From JAWOJF01 sp046481785 (GTDB lineage: Bacteria; Bacteroidota; Ignavibacteria; Ignavibacteriales; Ignavibacteriaceae), in contig JAWOJF010000291.1 in assembly GCA_046481785.1 (NCBI GenBank), positions 1 through 5,702 of the forward strand: a stretch of DNA of 5,702 bases, read 5' to 3'. Positions 1-5,038 of the stretch are shown here, piece by piece (within the stretch, counting starts at the first letter, position 1; every line of letters starts with the position of its first letter). The notes beneath the pieces are model-generated. The model saw only the letters and a list, made by a program, of their open reading frames with translations, ran no database searches and had not been told where the DNA came from. Made by a program: the position numbers and the translations under genes.

Positions 1-99
1 AATTTTTTTAACCTGTCCTGTAGATTTCAACTGGTTAACCATCTCAAAGGAATAGTCATTCCCTCTAAAAGGCAGAAAGACAGTTATGTTTGGAGACAT
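1..99 (-). CDS. Partial N-terminus, possible glycosyltransferase/nucleotidyltransferase (runs off left edge)
   Basis: Only the first 33 codons are visible. On the minus strand an ATG at 99-97 opens a frame with no stop to base 1. It begins MSPNITVFLPFRGNDYSFEM and continues through VNQLKSTGQVKKI. The frame is closed upstream by a TAA at 141-139, with no other ATG, GTG or TTG between, so the start is well defined. A purine-rich AAAGGG lies about 4 nt before the ATG, a short-spaced Shine-Dalgarno. The hydrophobic strand 'ITVFLPFRG' followed by a helix and a 'VKKI' stretch resembles the first beta-alpha unit of GT-A glycosyltransferases or sugar nucleotidyltransferases. That is inference from a very short segment, and the nucleotide-binding Asp motifs lie outside the window. 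The gene points the same way as the upstream lipoprotein, GT4 and SpoIID genes, but a 283-bp gap holding an inverted repeat pair separates it from the lipoprotein gene. Confidence 0.6.
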   Translation of the reverse strand, partial: MSPNITVFLPFRGNDYSFEMVNQLKSTGQVKKI

Positions 100-169
100 T
101 GAACCCTTTAAAAATATTTCCTCTAAATTTACTGAGTTTTAATTCTTATATCTAATAATTTCATAAAAT

Positions 170-202
170 GTAGAGACGCCCCGCTGGAGCGTCTGAGAAA
201 CG
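170..202 (+). repeat. REP-like hairpin repeat, copy 1
   Basis: The repeat reads GTAG (170-173), then a hairpin at 174-194, then a GAGAAACG tail (195-202). The hairpin pairs AGACGC with GCGTCT, then has a C180/A188 position, then two more G-C pairs and a 3-base loop (183-185). Read as minus-strand RNA, the C/A position becomes a U-G wobble, giving a continuous 9-bp stem. The tail lies outside the palindrome but is conserved in copy 2, so the repeat has a direction. It is far richer in GC than its surroundings. Confidence 0.75.
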
Positions 203-204
203 AC

Positions 205-252
205 AACCTTATTATAACGAAAACCTTTTTTTATCACTGTCCCTATAAGGTT
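205..252. repeat. Internal 8-bp inverted repeat within the BIME-like core
   Basis: AACCTTAT at 205-212 is the exact reverse complement of ATAAGGTT at 245-252, with 32 bases between. It lies just inside the copy 1 hairpin and about 40 bases inside copy 2, so it is not placed symmetrically. It could form a separate weak stem in the core. In an AT-rich stretch such a match has an appreciable chance of being accidental. Confidence 0.35.
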
Positions 253-290
253 ATCTTTTAAATTATCTTATTTTGTTATTTATTTTCATC

Positions 291-322
291 CGTTCTCAGA
301 CGCCCCGGCGGGGCATCTCTAC
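291..322 (-). repeat. REP-like hairpin repeat, copy 2 (inverted)
   Basis: Read on the minus strand, this copy has GTAG (322-319), a 21-base hairpin (318-298) and a GAGAACG tail (297-291). The stem is 9 bp around a GCC loop, with one U-G wobble when read as minus-strand RNA. On the plus strand the same position is a C/A mismatch. It differs from copy 1 at three substitutions (two in the stem, one in the loop) and by one A fewer in the tail. The opposite orientation to copy 1 makes the two a REP/inverted-REP pair. Confidence 0.75.
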
Positions 323-335
323 AAAGATAAATCCT

Positions 336-374
336 GTTATTACAAAAAGTAATAACATAAAGATGACATCTTTA
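336..374 (-). terminator. Two AT-rich hairpins just downstream of the lipoprotein gene, weak terminator candidate
   Basis: Going downstream on the minus strand from the lipoprotein stop, the first hairpin pairs 374-368 with 364-358 (7 bp, TAAAGAT/ATCTTTA, 3-base loop). The second pairs 356-349 with 343-336 (8 bp, GTTATTAC/GTAATAAC, loop of five T on the minus strand). Neither is followed by a clean run of T on the minus strand, and both are AT-rich, so they are weak as intrinsic terminators. They may instead protect the mRNA 3' end, possibly together with the REP hairpins beyond them. Confidence 0.3.
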
Positions 375-382
375 GATGAAAG

Positions 383-805
383 TTATTTAACTGTAAACGA
401 TTGTTCAGCTAAAATCTGGTTTCCGGCTGCATTCATTACCATAACATTATATGTACCGGCGGCTATATTTTTAAAGGATGTAGTTACATTTGCGTTACAA
501 ACACAGTTGTCATTAATTGATGCAGCTCTGTTTACTTTTAACTTCAACTGGCTTCCGGTTATTTCCGTATCAAAAGTAATCCTTGCATTACAGTATGTCC
601 TTACATCCATTGTTGCAAAAACAAGATCCCCCTGCTGGTATACCTGCAGGTTATCTGCTGTTTCTCCTGTAAAAATATTGGGGTCAGTTATTTCGGTTTC
701 ATCTTTGCATGGTGCCTGGTTAAGGGATGCGGTTTCAATTTCTTTTGTTGACGAACATGCTGAAATGAATAAAGAAGTAAACAAAATTAAATAGAGATAA
801 CGCAT
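383..805 (-). CDS. Small cysteine-containing lipoprotein, function unknown
   Basis: The 140-residue protein has a classic lipoprotein signal. Met-Arg is followed by a hydrophobic stretch (residues 3-14) and the lipobox I-S-A-C with the acylated cysteine at 17. Ser at +2 and +3 argues against inner-membrane retention if the Asp+2 rule holds here. The mature part (about 124 residues) starts with a short polar linker and appears rich in beta strands. It has four more cysteines, C33, C72, C101 and C103; the last two form a C-x-C in 'NDNCVCNANVTTSF'. A C-terminal 'AAGTYNVMVMN...EQSFTVK' pattern resembles the last strands of an Ig-like or FN3-like beta-sandwich. I do not recognise a named family. 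The ATG at 805 is supported by AAGGA 7 nt upstream. It lies 106 bp downstream of the GT4 gene on the same strand with its own possible promoter, so it may be a separate transcript. A structural or binding role at the outer membrane is inference only. Confidence 0.85.
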   Translation of the reverse strand: MRYLYLILFTSLFISACSSTKEIETASLNQAPCKDETEITDPNIFTGETADNLQVYQQGDLVFATMDVRTYCNARITFDTEITGSQLKLKVNRAASINDNCVCNANVTTSFKNIAAGTYNVMVMNAAGNQILAEQSFTVK

Positions 806-846
806 TGTATTTTCCTTTTTATTGTTTGAAATTCTGGCTGGTGCAA

Positions 847-852
847 AATATA
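847..852 (-). promoter_or_regulatory. Possible -10 box for the lipoprotein gene
   Basis: TATATT on the minus strand, within GTATATTTTGC, ends about 41 nt before the ATG at 805. It is one base away from the TATAAT consensus. No convincing -35 hexamer is visible at 16-18 bp spacing. In this AT-rich 106-bp gap it is a weak call. Confidence 0.25.
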
Positions 853-911
853 CTTAAATCATGATTATTCATATAATGGAGCTAACAACAGCAATTACGG
901 TGATTCTGCAA

Positions 912-2021
912 TTACTTTATTAATTCATTATATATGTCTACTGTTCTGTCGGTAATCCCCTCCAGGTCAAACTTTTCAACAGCTCTTTGTCTTGCAGCAA
1001 TGCCAAATTTATCTCTGGTTTCCTGAGATTTGATTAAAAGTTCTATCTTTATTTCAAGATCGGCAGCGTTTTTATTTTCAAACAAATATCCTGTTACACC
1101 ATCAACTGTAATATCCAGTATACCATCAGAGTTTGAAGCAACCGAAGGGATACCCATTGCCAGTGCTTCTGCCAGTGCAATTCCAAATGCTTCTGCGTGG
1201 GAGGGAAAAACAAAAATATCCATTGCGGCAAGTACCTCGGGGATATCGCTTCGGAAACCGGAGAAGATAATATTTTTTAATCCATGGCTTTCTGCAAGTT
1301 TTTTTATAGTTTCTTCATAAACACTTTCACCACGACTAGCTTCCCCAACAATTAAAAATTTAAGATTGTTGTATTTTGAAGAAAGCTTTTTTGCTGCCTC
1401 TAAAAATTGTTCATGTCCCTTTCCGGGGCTGAACCGTGCAAGCATTCCAATTAATATTTCATTCTCCGAAATACCGAATTCTTTTCTTATTTTTTTATTG
1501 TCAACATTCTCCGGGTTAAATCTTTTAATATCTATTCCATTGTGAAGTATAATAATTTTATCTTCTGTTAAAGGAACTGTCTCGAGGAGATTTTTCTTAA
1601 TAACCCGGCTTATAGCCAGCGCAAGTGTTACATTACTGTAAATCCATTTGTGAAGAATATCCTTCTTTTTAATAAATGAGCCAAGTTGTTTGGTGAGAAC
1701 TACCGGTATTCTCTTTTTTAATATTGTTAATGCGGGAACGATTAACCAAAGATCTTTTGAAAACTGTGTATGTATAAGGTTGTATCCGCCTCTTCTTAAA
1801 ATTGAATATAACCTTAAGGTTGAAAAAGGATTGAAGTAGCCCGACATCTTTACAGGATGGATAATTAGTCCCAGATTGTTAGCTTCGATATGTATTCGTG
1901 ATTCTTTAACACAGAGAAGTTCAACCCTGATATTTCTTTTTAAAAGCTGCTTAACTGCAGTAAGAGTGTACATCTCCATACCGCCCCAGCTTTTAGACAA
2001 ACAGGAATACAGAATTTTCAT
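912..2021 (-). CDS. Glycosyltransferase family 4 (GT-B fold)
   Basis: This 369-residue protein has the usual length and two-domain layout of retaining GT4 enzymes, which move a sugar from a nucleotide-sugar donor to a lipid-linked or glycan acceptor on the cytoplasmic face. The N-terminal acceptor domain (about 1-165) starts 'KILYSCLSKSWGGMEMYTL', with the Gly-Gly-Met-Glu loop typical of the family. The C-terminal donor domain (about 182-350) has HNGID (160-164) at the hinge, R196 and K201 in 'LARFSPGKG' for the nucleotide diphosphate, 'FSGFRSDIPEVLAAMDIFVF' (253-272), and the E-x7-E pair E277 and E285 in 'SHAEAFGIALAEALAMG'. Donor and acceptor cannot be read from sequence. Its ATG at 2021 comes one base after the TGA of the upstream SpoIID-type gene, with no Shine-Dalgarno visible, so it is probably translated by coupling. 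An LPS, exopolysaccharide or other envelope glycan role is inferred from the family and neighbours. Confidence 0.93.
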   Translation of the reverse strand: MKILYSCLSKSWGGMEMYTLTAVKQLLKRNIRVELLCVKESRIHIEANNLGLIIHPVKMSGYFNPFSTLRLYSILRRGGYNLIHTQFSKDLWLIVPALTILKKRIPVVLTKQLGSFIKKKDILHKWIYSNVTLALAISRVIKKNLLETVPLTEDKIIILHNGIDIKRFNPENVDNKKIRKEFGISENEILIGMLARFSPGKGHEQFLEAAKKLSSKYNNLKFLIVGEASRGESVYEETIKKLAESHGLKNIIFSGFRSDIPEVLAAMDIFVFPSHAEAFGIALAEALAMGIPSVASNSDGILDITVDGVTGYLFENKNAADLEIKIELLIKSQETRDKFGIAARQRAVEKFDLEGITDRTVDIYNELIK

Positions 2022-2022
2022 A

Positions 2023-3423
2023 TCAATAGATTTTTTTCAGTCTTGCATTTTTGAAATAATGAAGGAGGATTTCATCAAAAAGGTGTCCTCTTTCAGCCAT
2101 TACAGCAGCTCCTATCTGGCACATGCCTGCACCATGTCCCCACCCGGCTCCTCTTATTATAAATCTTTGAGGAACCTCTTCAACTATATCATATTTTTCA
2201 ATTATAATTGCCGAACTGTAAAGGTGTGTCTGCGACAGGATCTTTCTTATCTCAAGTTCTTTCCCGATAATCATAGTTCTCACTGAACCTGTTATCTTTA
2301 ATTTAATAATTCTTGATGAATAGCCCCTTTCAACCGGGACAAGATCTATTATATCGCCAAAATTAATCCCGGACTTTTTCCGGATCAGTTCAGATAATTC
2401 ATTCTGGGTGTATTCTATTTTCCACCTGTAAAAATCTTTTGTCTCCTGGTCATAATCAATAAGAATCTGGGAAAGTATTTTCTTGTCATTAGTATTGCAG
2501 AATGCAGCGGGATTTCCTTTTATCCACCTGGCGGCGTTTTCTTCCTTAGAGAAATCAAGGTTGTAATTTTCAGGTTCAAATTTATAATCAATTATAGAAG
2601 AAAGGTACTCATGTTTAACAGGTTCCCATACATTTTCAAAAGACTCTGTAACACCACCGCATGCCTTTGAATATCTGGTATCACATATAGTGTCGTTATT
2701 TATTAAAACCAATCCCTTTGTGTGTTCAACAGCTCTTCGTGCCATATCTGTAAAAATTTTTGTTATTCCCTGGTAGCGCTGGCAATGGTCATCTGCACAA
2801 ACATCAAAAGATGTATGGTCATCCCGGTTATACCATTTTATTATTTCCCCGGTATCTTTATCCGCATTTAATTTATCTTCCTGCTGATTAAGACCAGTAT
2901 CTGTTTTTGATTTTATTATTTGCGAAAGAATCCAGCTTCTTGAAACTATAGAGTGTGCCATCAAAAGCTGCAGTGCGCTTTTAGAGCTCATTTCTGAAGA
3001 GATAACAGAAGTAAGATAATTTTCAAGTGGAATAATATTTATTACAGTAATTTTTCCATCTTCTTTTAACAGCTTCAATAAACCACTGAACCTTTGTTTC
3101 TCTTTTCTTTGCCAGTGAAACTGAATGCCAATTGTAACGTCTTTAATAAGAAATGATTCAATACCGGGTTCCTGGGGTTTAAAAATTATCTCGTTGGTAA
3201 CTTCAAGTTTTTCGGTTCCCCTTTTTATTAATATTTTATCATTAAGAACTTCGGCTGAAAATCTTCCACTGAAGCTTTGTTTTAATCCCGGAGATTTAAA
3301 ATCACCATGAAGTTCAAAGTTTATATGCTTCTCAGATAATATTCCGATACTTATATCCGGTTCCCTGCTAATAGTAATCATTAAGTTTGCTGTATTGTTA
3401 AGAAATAATCCTGTTTTCCACAT
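2023..3423 (-). CDS. SpoIID/LytB domain protein, probable peptidoglycan lytic transglycosylase-like
   Basis: The 466-residue protein carries the full SpoIID/LytB signature. The core motif 'IPLENYLTSVISSEMSS' (131-147) places E144 where the SpoIID family has its catalytic glutamate, followed by 'LLMAHSIVSRSW' (153-164). Then come 'CADDHCQRYQG' (209-219), 'AVEHTKGLVLINND' (231-244), 'CGGVTESFENVWE' (255-267), and the C-terminal 'RGAGWGHGAGMCQIGAAVMA' (424-443) ending 'EILLHYFKNARL'. SpoIID of spore formers cleaves denuded glycan strands during engulfment; in non-sporulating bacteria the domain is assumed to act on peptidoglycan. About 100 N-terminal residues precede the domain, starting 'EPDISIGILS'. 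No signal peptide or membrane helix is evident, so export is unexplained. C209/H213/C214 could bind a metal (inference). The start is uncertain: the ATG at 3423 lacks a ribosome-binding site, and an in-frame ATG at 3381 (residue 15) sits just before the family-like 'EPDISIGIL'. It is first in a coupled pair with the GT4 gene. Confidence 0.9.
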   Translation of the reverse strand: MWKTGLFLNNTANLMITISREPDISIGILSEKHINFELHGDFKSPGLKQSFSGRFSAEVLNDKILIKRGTEKLEVTNEIIFKPQEPGIESFLIKDVTIGIQFHWQRKEKQRFSGLLKLLKEDGKITVINIIPLENYLTSVISSEMSSKSALQLLMAHSIVSRSWILSQIIKSKTDTGLNQQEDKLNADKDTGEIIKWYNRDDHTSFDVCADDHCQRYQGITKIFTDMARRAVEHTKGLVLINNDTICDTRYSKACGGVTESFENVWEPVKHEYLSSIIDYKFEPENYNLDFSKEENAARWIKGNPAAFCNTNDKKILSQILIDYDQETKDFYRWKIEYTQNELSELIRKKSGINFGDIIDLVPVERGYSSRIIKLKITGSVRTMIIGKELEIRKILSQTHLYSSAIIIEKYDIVEEVPQRFIIRGAGWGHGAGMCQIGAAVMAERGHLFDEILLHYFKNARLKKIY

Positions 3424-3450
3424 TCAAAATATAAGAATTAAGTAGTAGAA

Positions 3451-3456
3451 ATTATA
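3451..3456 (-). promoter_or_regulatory. Possible -10 box (TATAAT) for the SpoIID-GT4 pair
   Basis: A perfect TATAAT lies on the minus strand, 27 nt before the ATG at 3423. That would put transcription start near 3444 and leave a leader of about 20 nt. No good -35 hexamer is visible at 16-18 bp spacing, so this rests on the -10 match and its position alone. Confidence 0.35.
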
Positions 3457-3475
3457 AGGATTTACGGTTACATAA

Positions 3476-3502
3476 TTGGTAATTTTACCGAATATTTATA
3501 AT
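3476..3502 (+). promoter_or_regulatory. Possible sigma-70-like promoter for arginase
   Basis: A perfect TATAAT (3497-3502) is preceded by TTGGTA (3476-3481), which matches 4 of 6 bases of TTGACA, with a short 15-bp spacer. Transcription would begin near 3509, leaving a leader of about 30 nt before the ATG at 3541. The region is AT-rich, so the match could be chance. No operator-like palindrome such as an ArgR box is evident. Confidence 0.35.
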
Positions 3503-3540
3503 TTGAATAAAGGTATTAAATAACAAAATGATGAAATTTT

Positions 3541-4464
3541 ATGAAAAAATCACAAACAAAGGTTGTTAATATTATTGGTTTTCCTATGGATCTTGGTGCT
3601 GACAGGCGGGGGGTTGATATGGGGCCCTCAGCAGTAAGAATTGCAGATATTGCACCTAAACTTGAAAATCTGGGTTATAAGGTTATTGACAGCGGTGACA
3701 TTAATATTCAGATACCCGAAAAACAAAAAGTATTGAACCCTAAACTTAAATATCTGAGTGAAATACTTAAAACCTCATTAAAACTGGCAAGAAAAGTTGA
3801 ACGGGTTCTTGAGAAGGGGCAATTTCCTCTTTGTCTCGGCGGCGATCATTCTATGGCAATTGGGTCAGTTGCCGGTATTTCTTCTTATTGCAGAAAACAT
3901 AAAAAGGAGTTAGGCATTATATGGATTGATGCACATGCAGACATGAATACTGATGAGACAACACCTTCCGGCAATATACATGGTATGCCGCTGGCTTCTG
4001 CATTGGGAATCGGTAATGAAAAACTAGCTCATTTTTATGGTTTTTCTCCTAAAGTAAAACCTAAAAATTGCGTTTTAATTGGCATAAGAAGCATTGATGC
4101 AATGGAAAGACAGACTATTAAAAAACTGGGGGTTACTGTTTATACAATGTCAGATATAGATAAAATAGGTATTCACAGGGTGATATCAAAAGTATTAAAA
4201 CATTTTAAGGAAACTGTTGACCATCTTCATGTAAGTTTTGACCTTGATAGTGTGGATCCCACTGTAGCCCCCGGGGTTGGAACTCCGGTTCCGGGCGGTT
4301 TGAGTTTCAGGGAAGCTCATCTTTTGATGGAAGCTATTGCCGAATGCGGGTGTATGTCTTCACTTGAAGTTACAGAAGTAAATCCTATCTTAGATGATAA
4401 AAATAAAAGCGCTATATTCGCTTCTGATGTTATTGCATCAAGTATGGGTCAAAGGATTCTTTAA
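3541..4464 (+). CDS. rocF: Arginase (ureohydrolase family)
   Basis: The 307-residue enzyme hydrolyses L-arginine to L-ornithine and urea in the cytoplasm with a two-manganese centre. It has the usual arginase length and all family signatures. It starts with 'IGFPMDLGADRRGVDMGPSA' (12-31). The metal ligands are H103 in GGDHS, D130, H132 and D134 in DAHAD, and D234 and D236 in SFDLDSVDP. E279 in 'EVTEVNP' matches the glutamate that holds the substrate guanidinium. Features that favour arginase over agmatinase are N136 and S143 (DMNT, SGN), which contact the amino-acid end of arginine, H147 in 'SGNIHGMPL', and 'IGIRSIDAMER', where D186 and E189 match the arginine-binding Asp/Glu pair of characterised arginases. 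Residue assignments are by motif comparison from memory. The ATG at 3541 lacks a clear Shine-Dalgarno; two ATGs at 3528 and 3531 are out of frame. No ornithine aminotransferase, urease or arginine permease gene is adjacent, so its pathway role is not shown by context. Confidence 0.95.
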   Translation: MKKSQTKVVNIIGFPMDLGADRRGVDMGPSAVRIADIAPKLENLGYKVIDSGDINIQIPEKQKVLNPKLKYLSEILKTSLKLARKVERVLEKGQFPLCLGGDHSMAIGSVAGISSYCRKHKKELGIIWIDAHADMNTDETTPSGNIHGMPLASALGIGNEKLAHFYGFSPKVKPKNCVLIGIRSIDAMERQTIKKLGVTVYTMSDIDKIGIHRVISKVLKHFKETVDHLHVSFDLDSVDPTVAPGVGTPVPGGLSFREAHLLMEAIAECGCMSSLEVTEVNPILDDKNKSAIFASDVIASSMGQRIL

Positions 4465-4981
4465 CAATGTAAGATTAAAATTGAACAGCAACTCACTTTC
4501 TATTTATCTTTTATCAATATTTGTAATTTTACTGCTGCTTAGAATTACGGGCCTACTGGAATTCAGCATAATTGAACTGTCAGGTTACGTACTGATTTTC
4601 TATGGTGCCGCTGCAGTATTTAAATCATTAGGAAGAGAAAAACAAGTTTCGCTTTTTTCAGGCACAATAATATTTTTTGCAGGCTTATTGCTTTTTCTTT
4701 CTGCCAATTTTGATTTCCCCTCAGTAAGCAGTTTAATTCTACCTGCCTTTTTATTCATCATTGGTGCAGGTTTTTTTATGCTTTTTATTGATGAGCCGTC
4801 CAATGCAGTTTTATTTATAGCAGCGGCTGCTTTTATTCTGATGGGCATTGCTTTTACAATTCTTATGGGAACTTTAGAGATTGGATCTTTCTTAAAATCT
4901 GTCTGGATAGTAACCAAACAATACTGGATTGTTTTAGTAATTGTATTAATAGCTGCGTTGCTTTTGCAAAAAAGAGAATAA
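4427..4981 (+). CDS. Six-helix membrane protein, LiaF/DUF5668-like pattern
   Basis: From the ATG at 4427 the product is 184 residues and almost wholly membrane-embedded, with probable helices at about 24-43, 49-66, 75-93, 101-121, 127-147 and 166-180 and a charged end (LQKRE). The pattern 'FSGTIIFFAGLLLFLSANFDFPSVSSLILP' (positions 77 to 106) followed by 'AFLFIIGAGFFML' resembles the paired hydrophobic units of LiaI/LiaF-type or DUF5668 proteins, some of which act in envelope-stress sensing. That is a resemblance by eye, and the C-terminal soluble domain of LiaF is absent. The start is unsettled: ATG 4394 overlaps arginase by 71 nt, ATG 4427 by 38 nt, and TTG 4481 begins 16 nt after the arginase stop. 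None has a clear ribosome-binding site, and the first helix is kept in all cases. The frame is probably co-transcribed with arginase, but no functional link is evident. Confidence 0.75.
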   Translation: MLLHQVWVKGFFNNVRLKLNSNSLSIYLLSIFVILLLLRITGLLEFSIIELSGYVLIFYGAAAVFKSLGREKQVSLFSGTIIFFAGLLLFLSANFDFPSVSSLILPAFLFIIGAGFFMLFIDEPSNAVLFIAAAAFILMGIAFTILMGTLEIGSFLKSVWIVTKQYWIVLVIVLIAALLLQKRE

Positions 4982-4990
4982 AATATTGTC

Positions 4991-5012
4991 GTGCGACCGA
5001 ATCTGGTCGCAC
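4991..5012. terminator. Perfect GC-rich hairpin between convergent genes, candidate bidirectional terminator
   Basis: GTGCGACC (4991-4998) pairs exactly with GGTCGCAC (5005-5012) around the 6-base loop GAATCT. It starts 9 bases after the membrane-protein stop and lies 26 bases beyond the stop of the convergent T9SS gene, where a shared terminator would be expected. The T-run is short on the plus strand (TTTACC). On the minus strand it is interrupted (GACAATATTTTATT). It could instead be a member of a dispersed palindromic repeat family. Confidence 0.6.
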
Positions 5013-5038
5013 TTTACCTGGTACAGTTTAATTTCCAT

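Larger units (their letters stand above)
170..322. mobile_element. BIME-like (or MITE-like) element: two inverted REP hairpins around an 88-bp AT-rich core
   Basis: The 153-bp element is bounded by GTAGAGA at its left end and TCTCTAC at its right end. Its ends are two GC-rich hairpin repeats in opposite orientation (170-202 and 291-322, listed separately), which match over 29 of 32 aligned bases with one single-base gap. The core (203-290) is AT-rich and non-coding and contains a further 8-bp inverted repeat (AACCTTAT at 205-212, ATAAGGTT at 245-252), so the whole unit could fold into a long interrupted stem. GTAG immediately 5' of an imperfect palindrome, present as a head-to-head pair, is the known layout of enterobacterial REP/BIME sequences moved by REP-associated Y1 transposases (RAYT, IS200/IS605-like). 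I see no target-site duplication in the flanks and no transposase in this window. A cut-and-paste MITE with 33-bp terminal inverted repeats is the alternative. Confidence 0.6.

Noticed and set aside
170..322. CRISPR array or tRNA/ncRNA gene at the paired repeats
   Set aside because: There are only two repeats, in inverted rather than direct orientation, with no cloverleaf and no cas genes nearby.
150..340. Target-site duplication around the 170-322 element
   Set aside because: The flanks (ATAAAAT on the left, AAAGATAA on the right) are AT-rich but share no convincing direct repeat.
273..794. Plus-strand open frame of 173 codons opposite the lipoprotein gene
   Set aside because: It lies antisense to a well-supported lipoprotein gene with lipobox and ribosome-binding site, begins inside the repeat element, and its product looks like no protein family.
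1030..1320. Plus-strand open frame rich in Ser/Ala opposite the GT4 gene
   Set aside because: It mirrors the conserved donor-binding region of GT4; the low-complexity product is an antisense artefact.
1876..2286. Plus-strand open frame spanning the GT4/SpoIID junction
   Set aside because: It is antisense to the GT4 N-terminus and the SpoIID GWGHGAGM region, both clearly coding on the other strand.
3125..3310. Short plus-strand open frame inside the SpoIID gene region
   Set aside because: It is antisense to the coding N-terminal part of the SpoIID-type protein and has no recognisable features.
3541..4464. Agmatinase or formimidoylglutamase instead of arginase
   Set aside because: The DMNT, SGNIHGMP and RSIDAME motifs match arginine-specific positions; agmatinases lack the residues that bind the amino-acid end of arginine.
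4600..4917. Minus-strand open frame of 105 codons opposite the membrane protein
   Set aside because: Its Lys/Ala/Pro-rich product is the antisense of hydrophobic helices; the plus-strand membrane protein explains the region.
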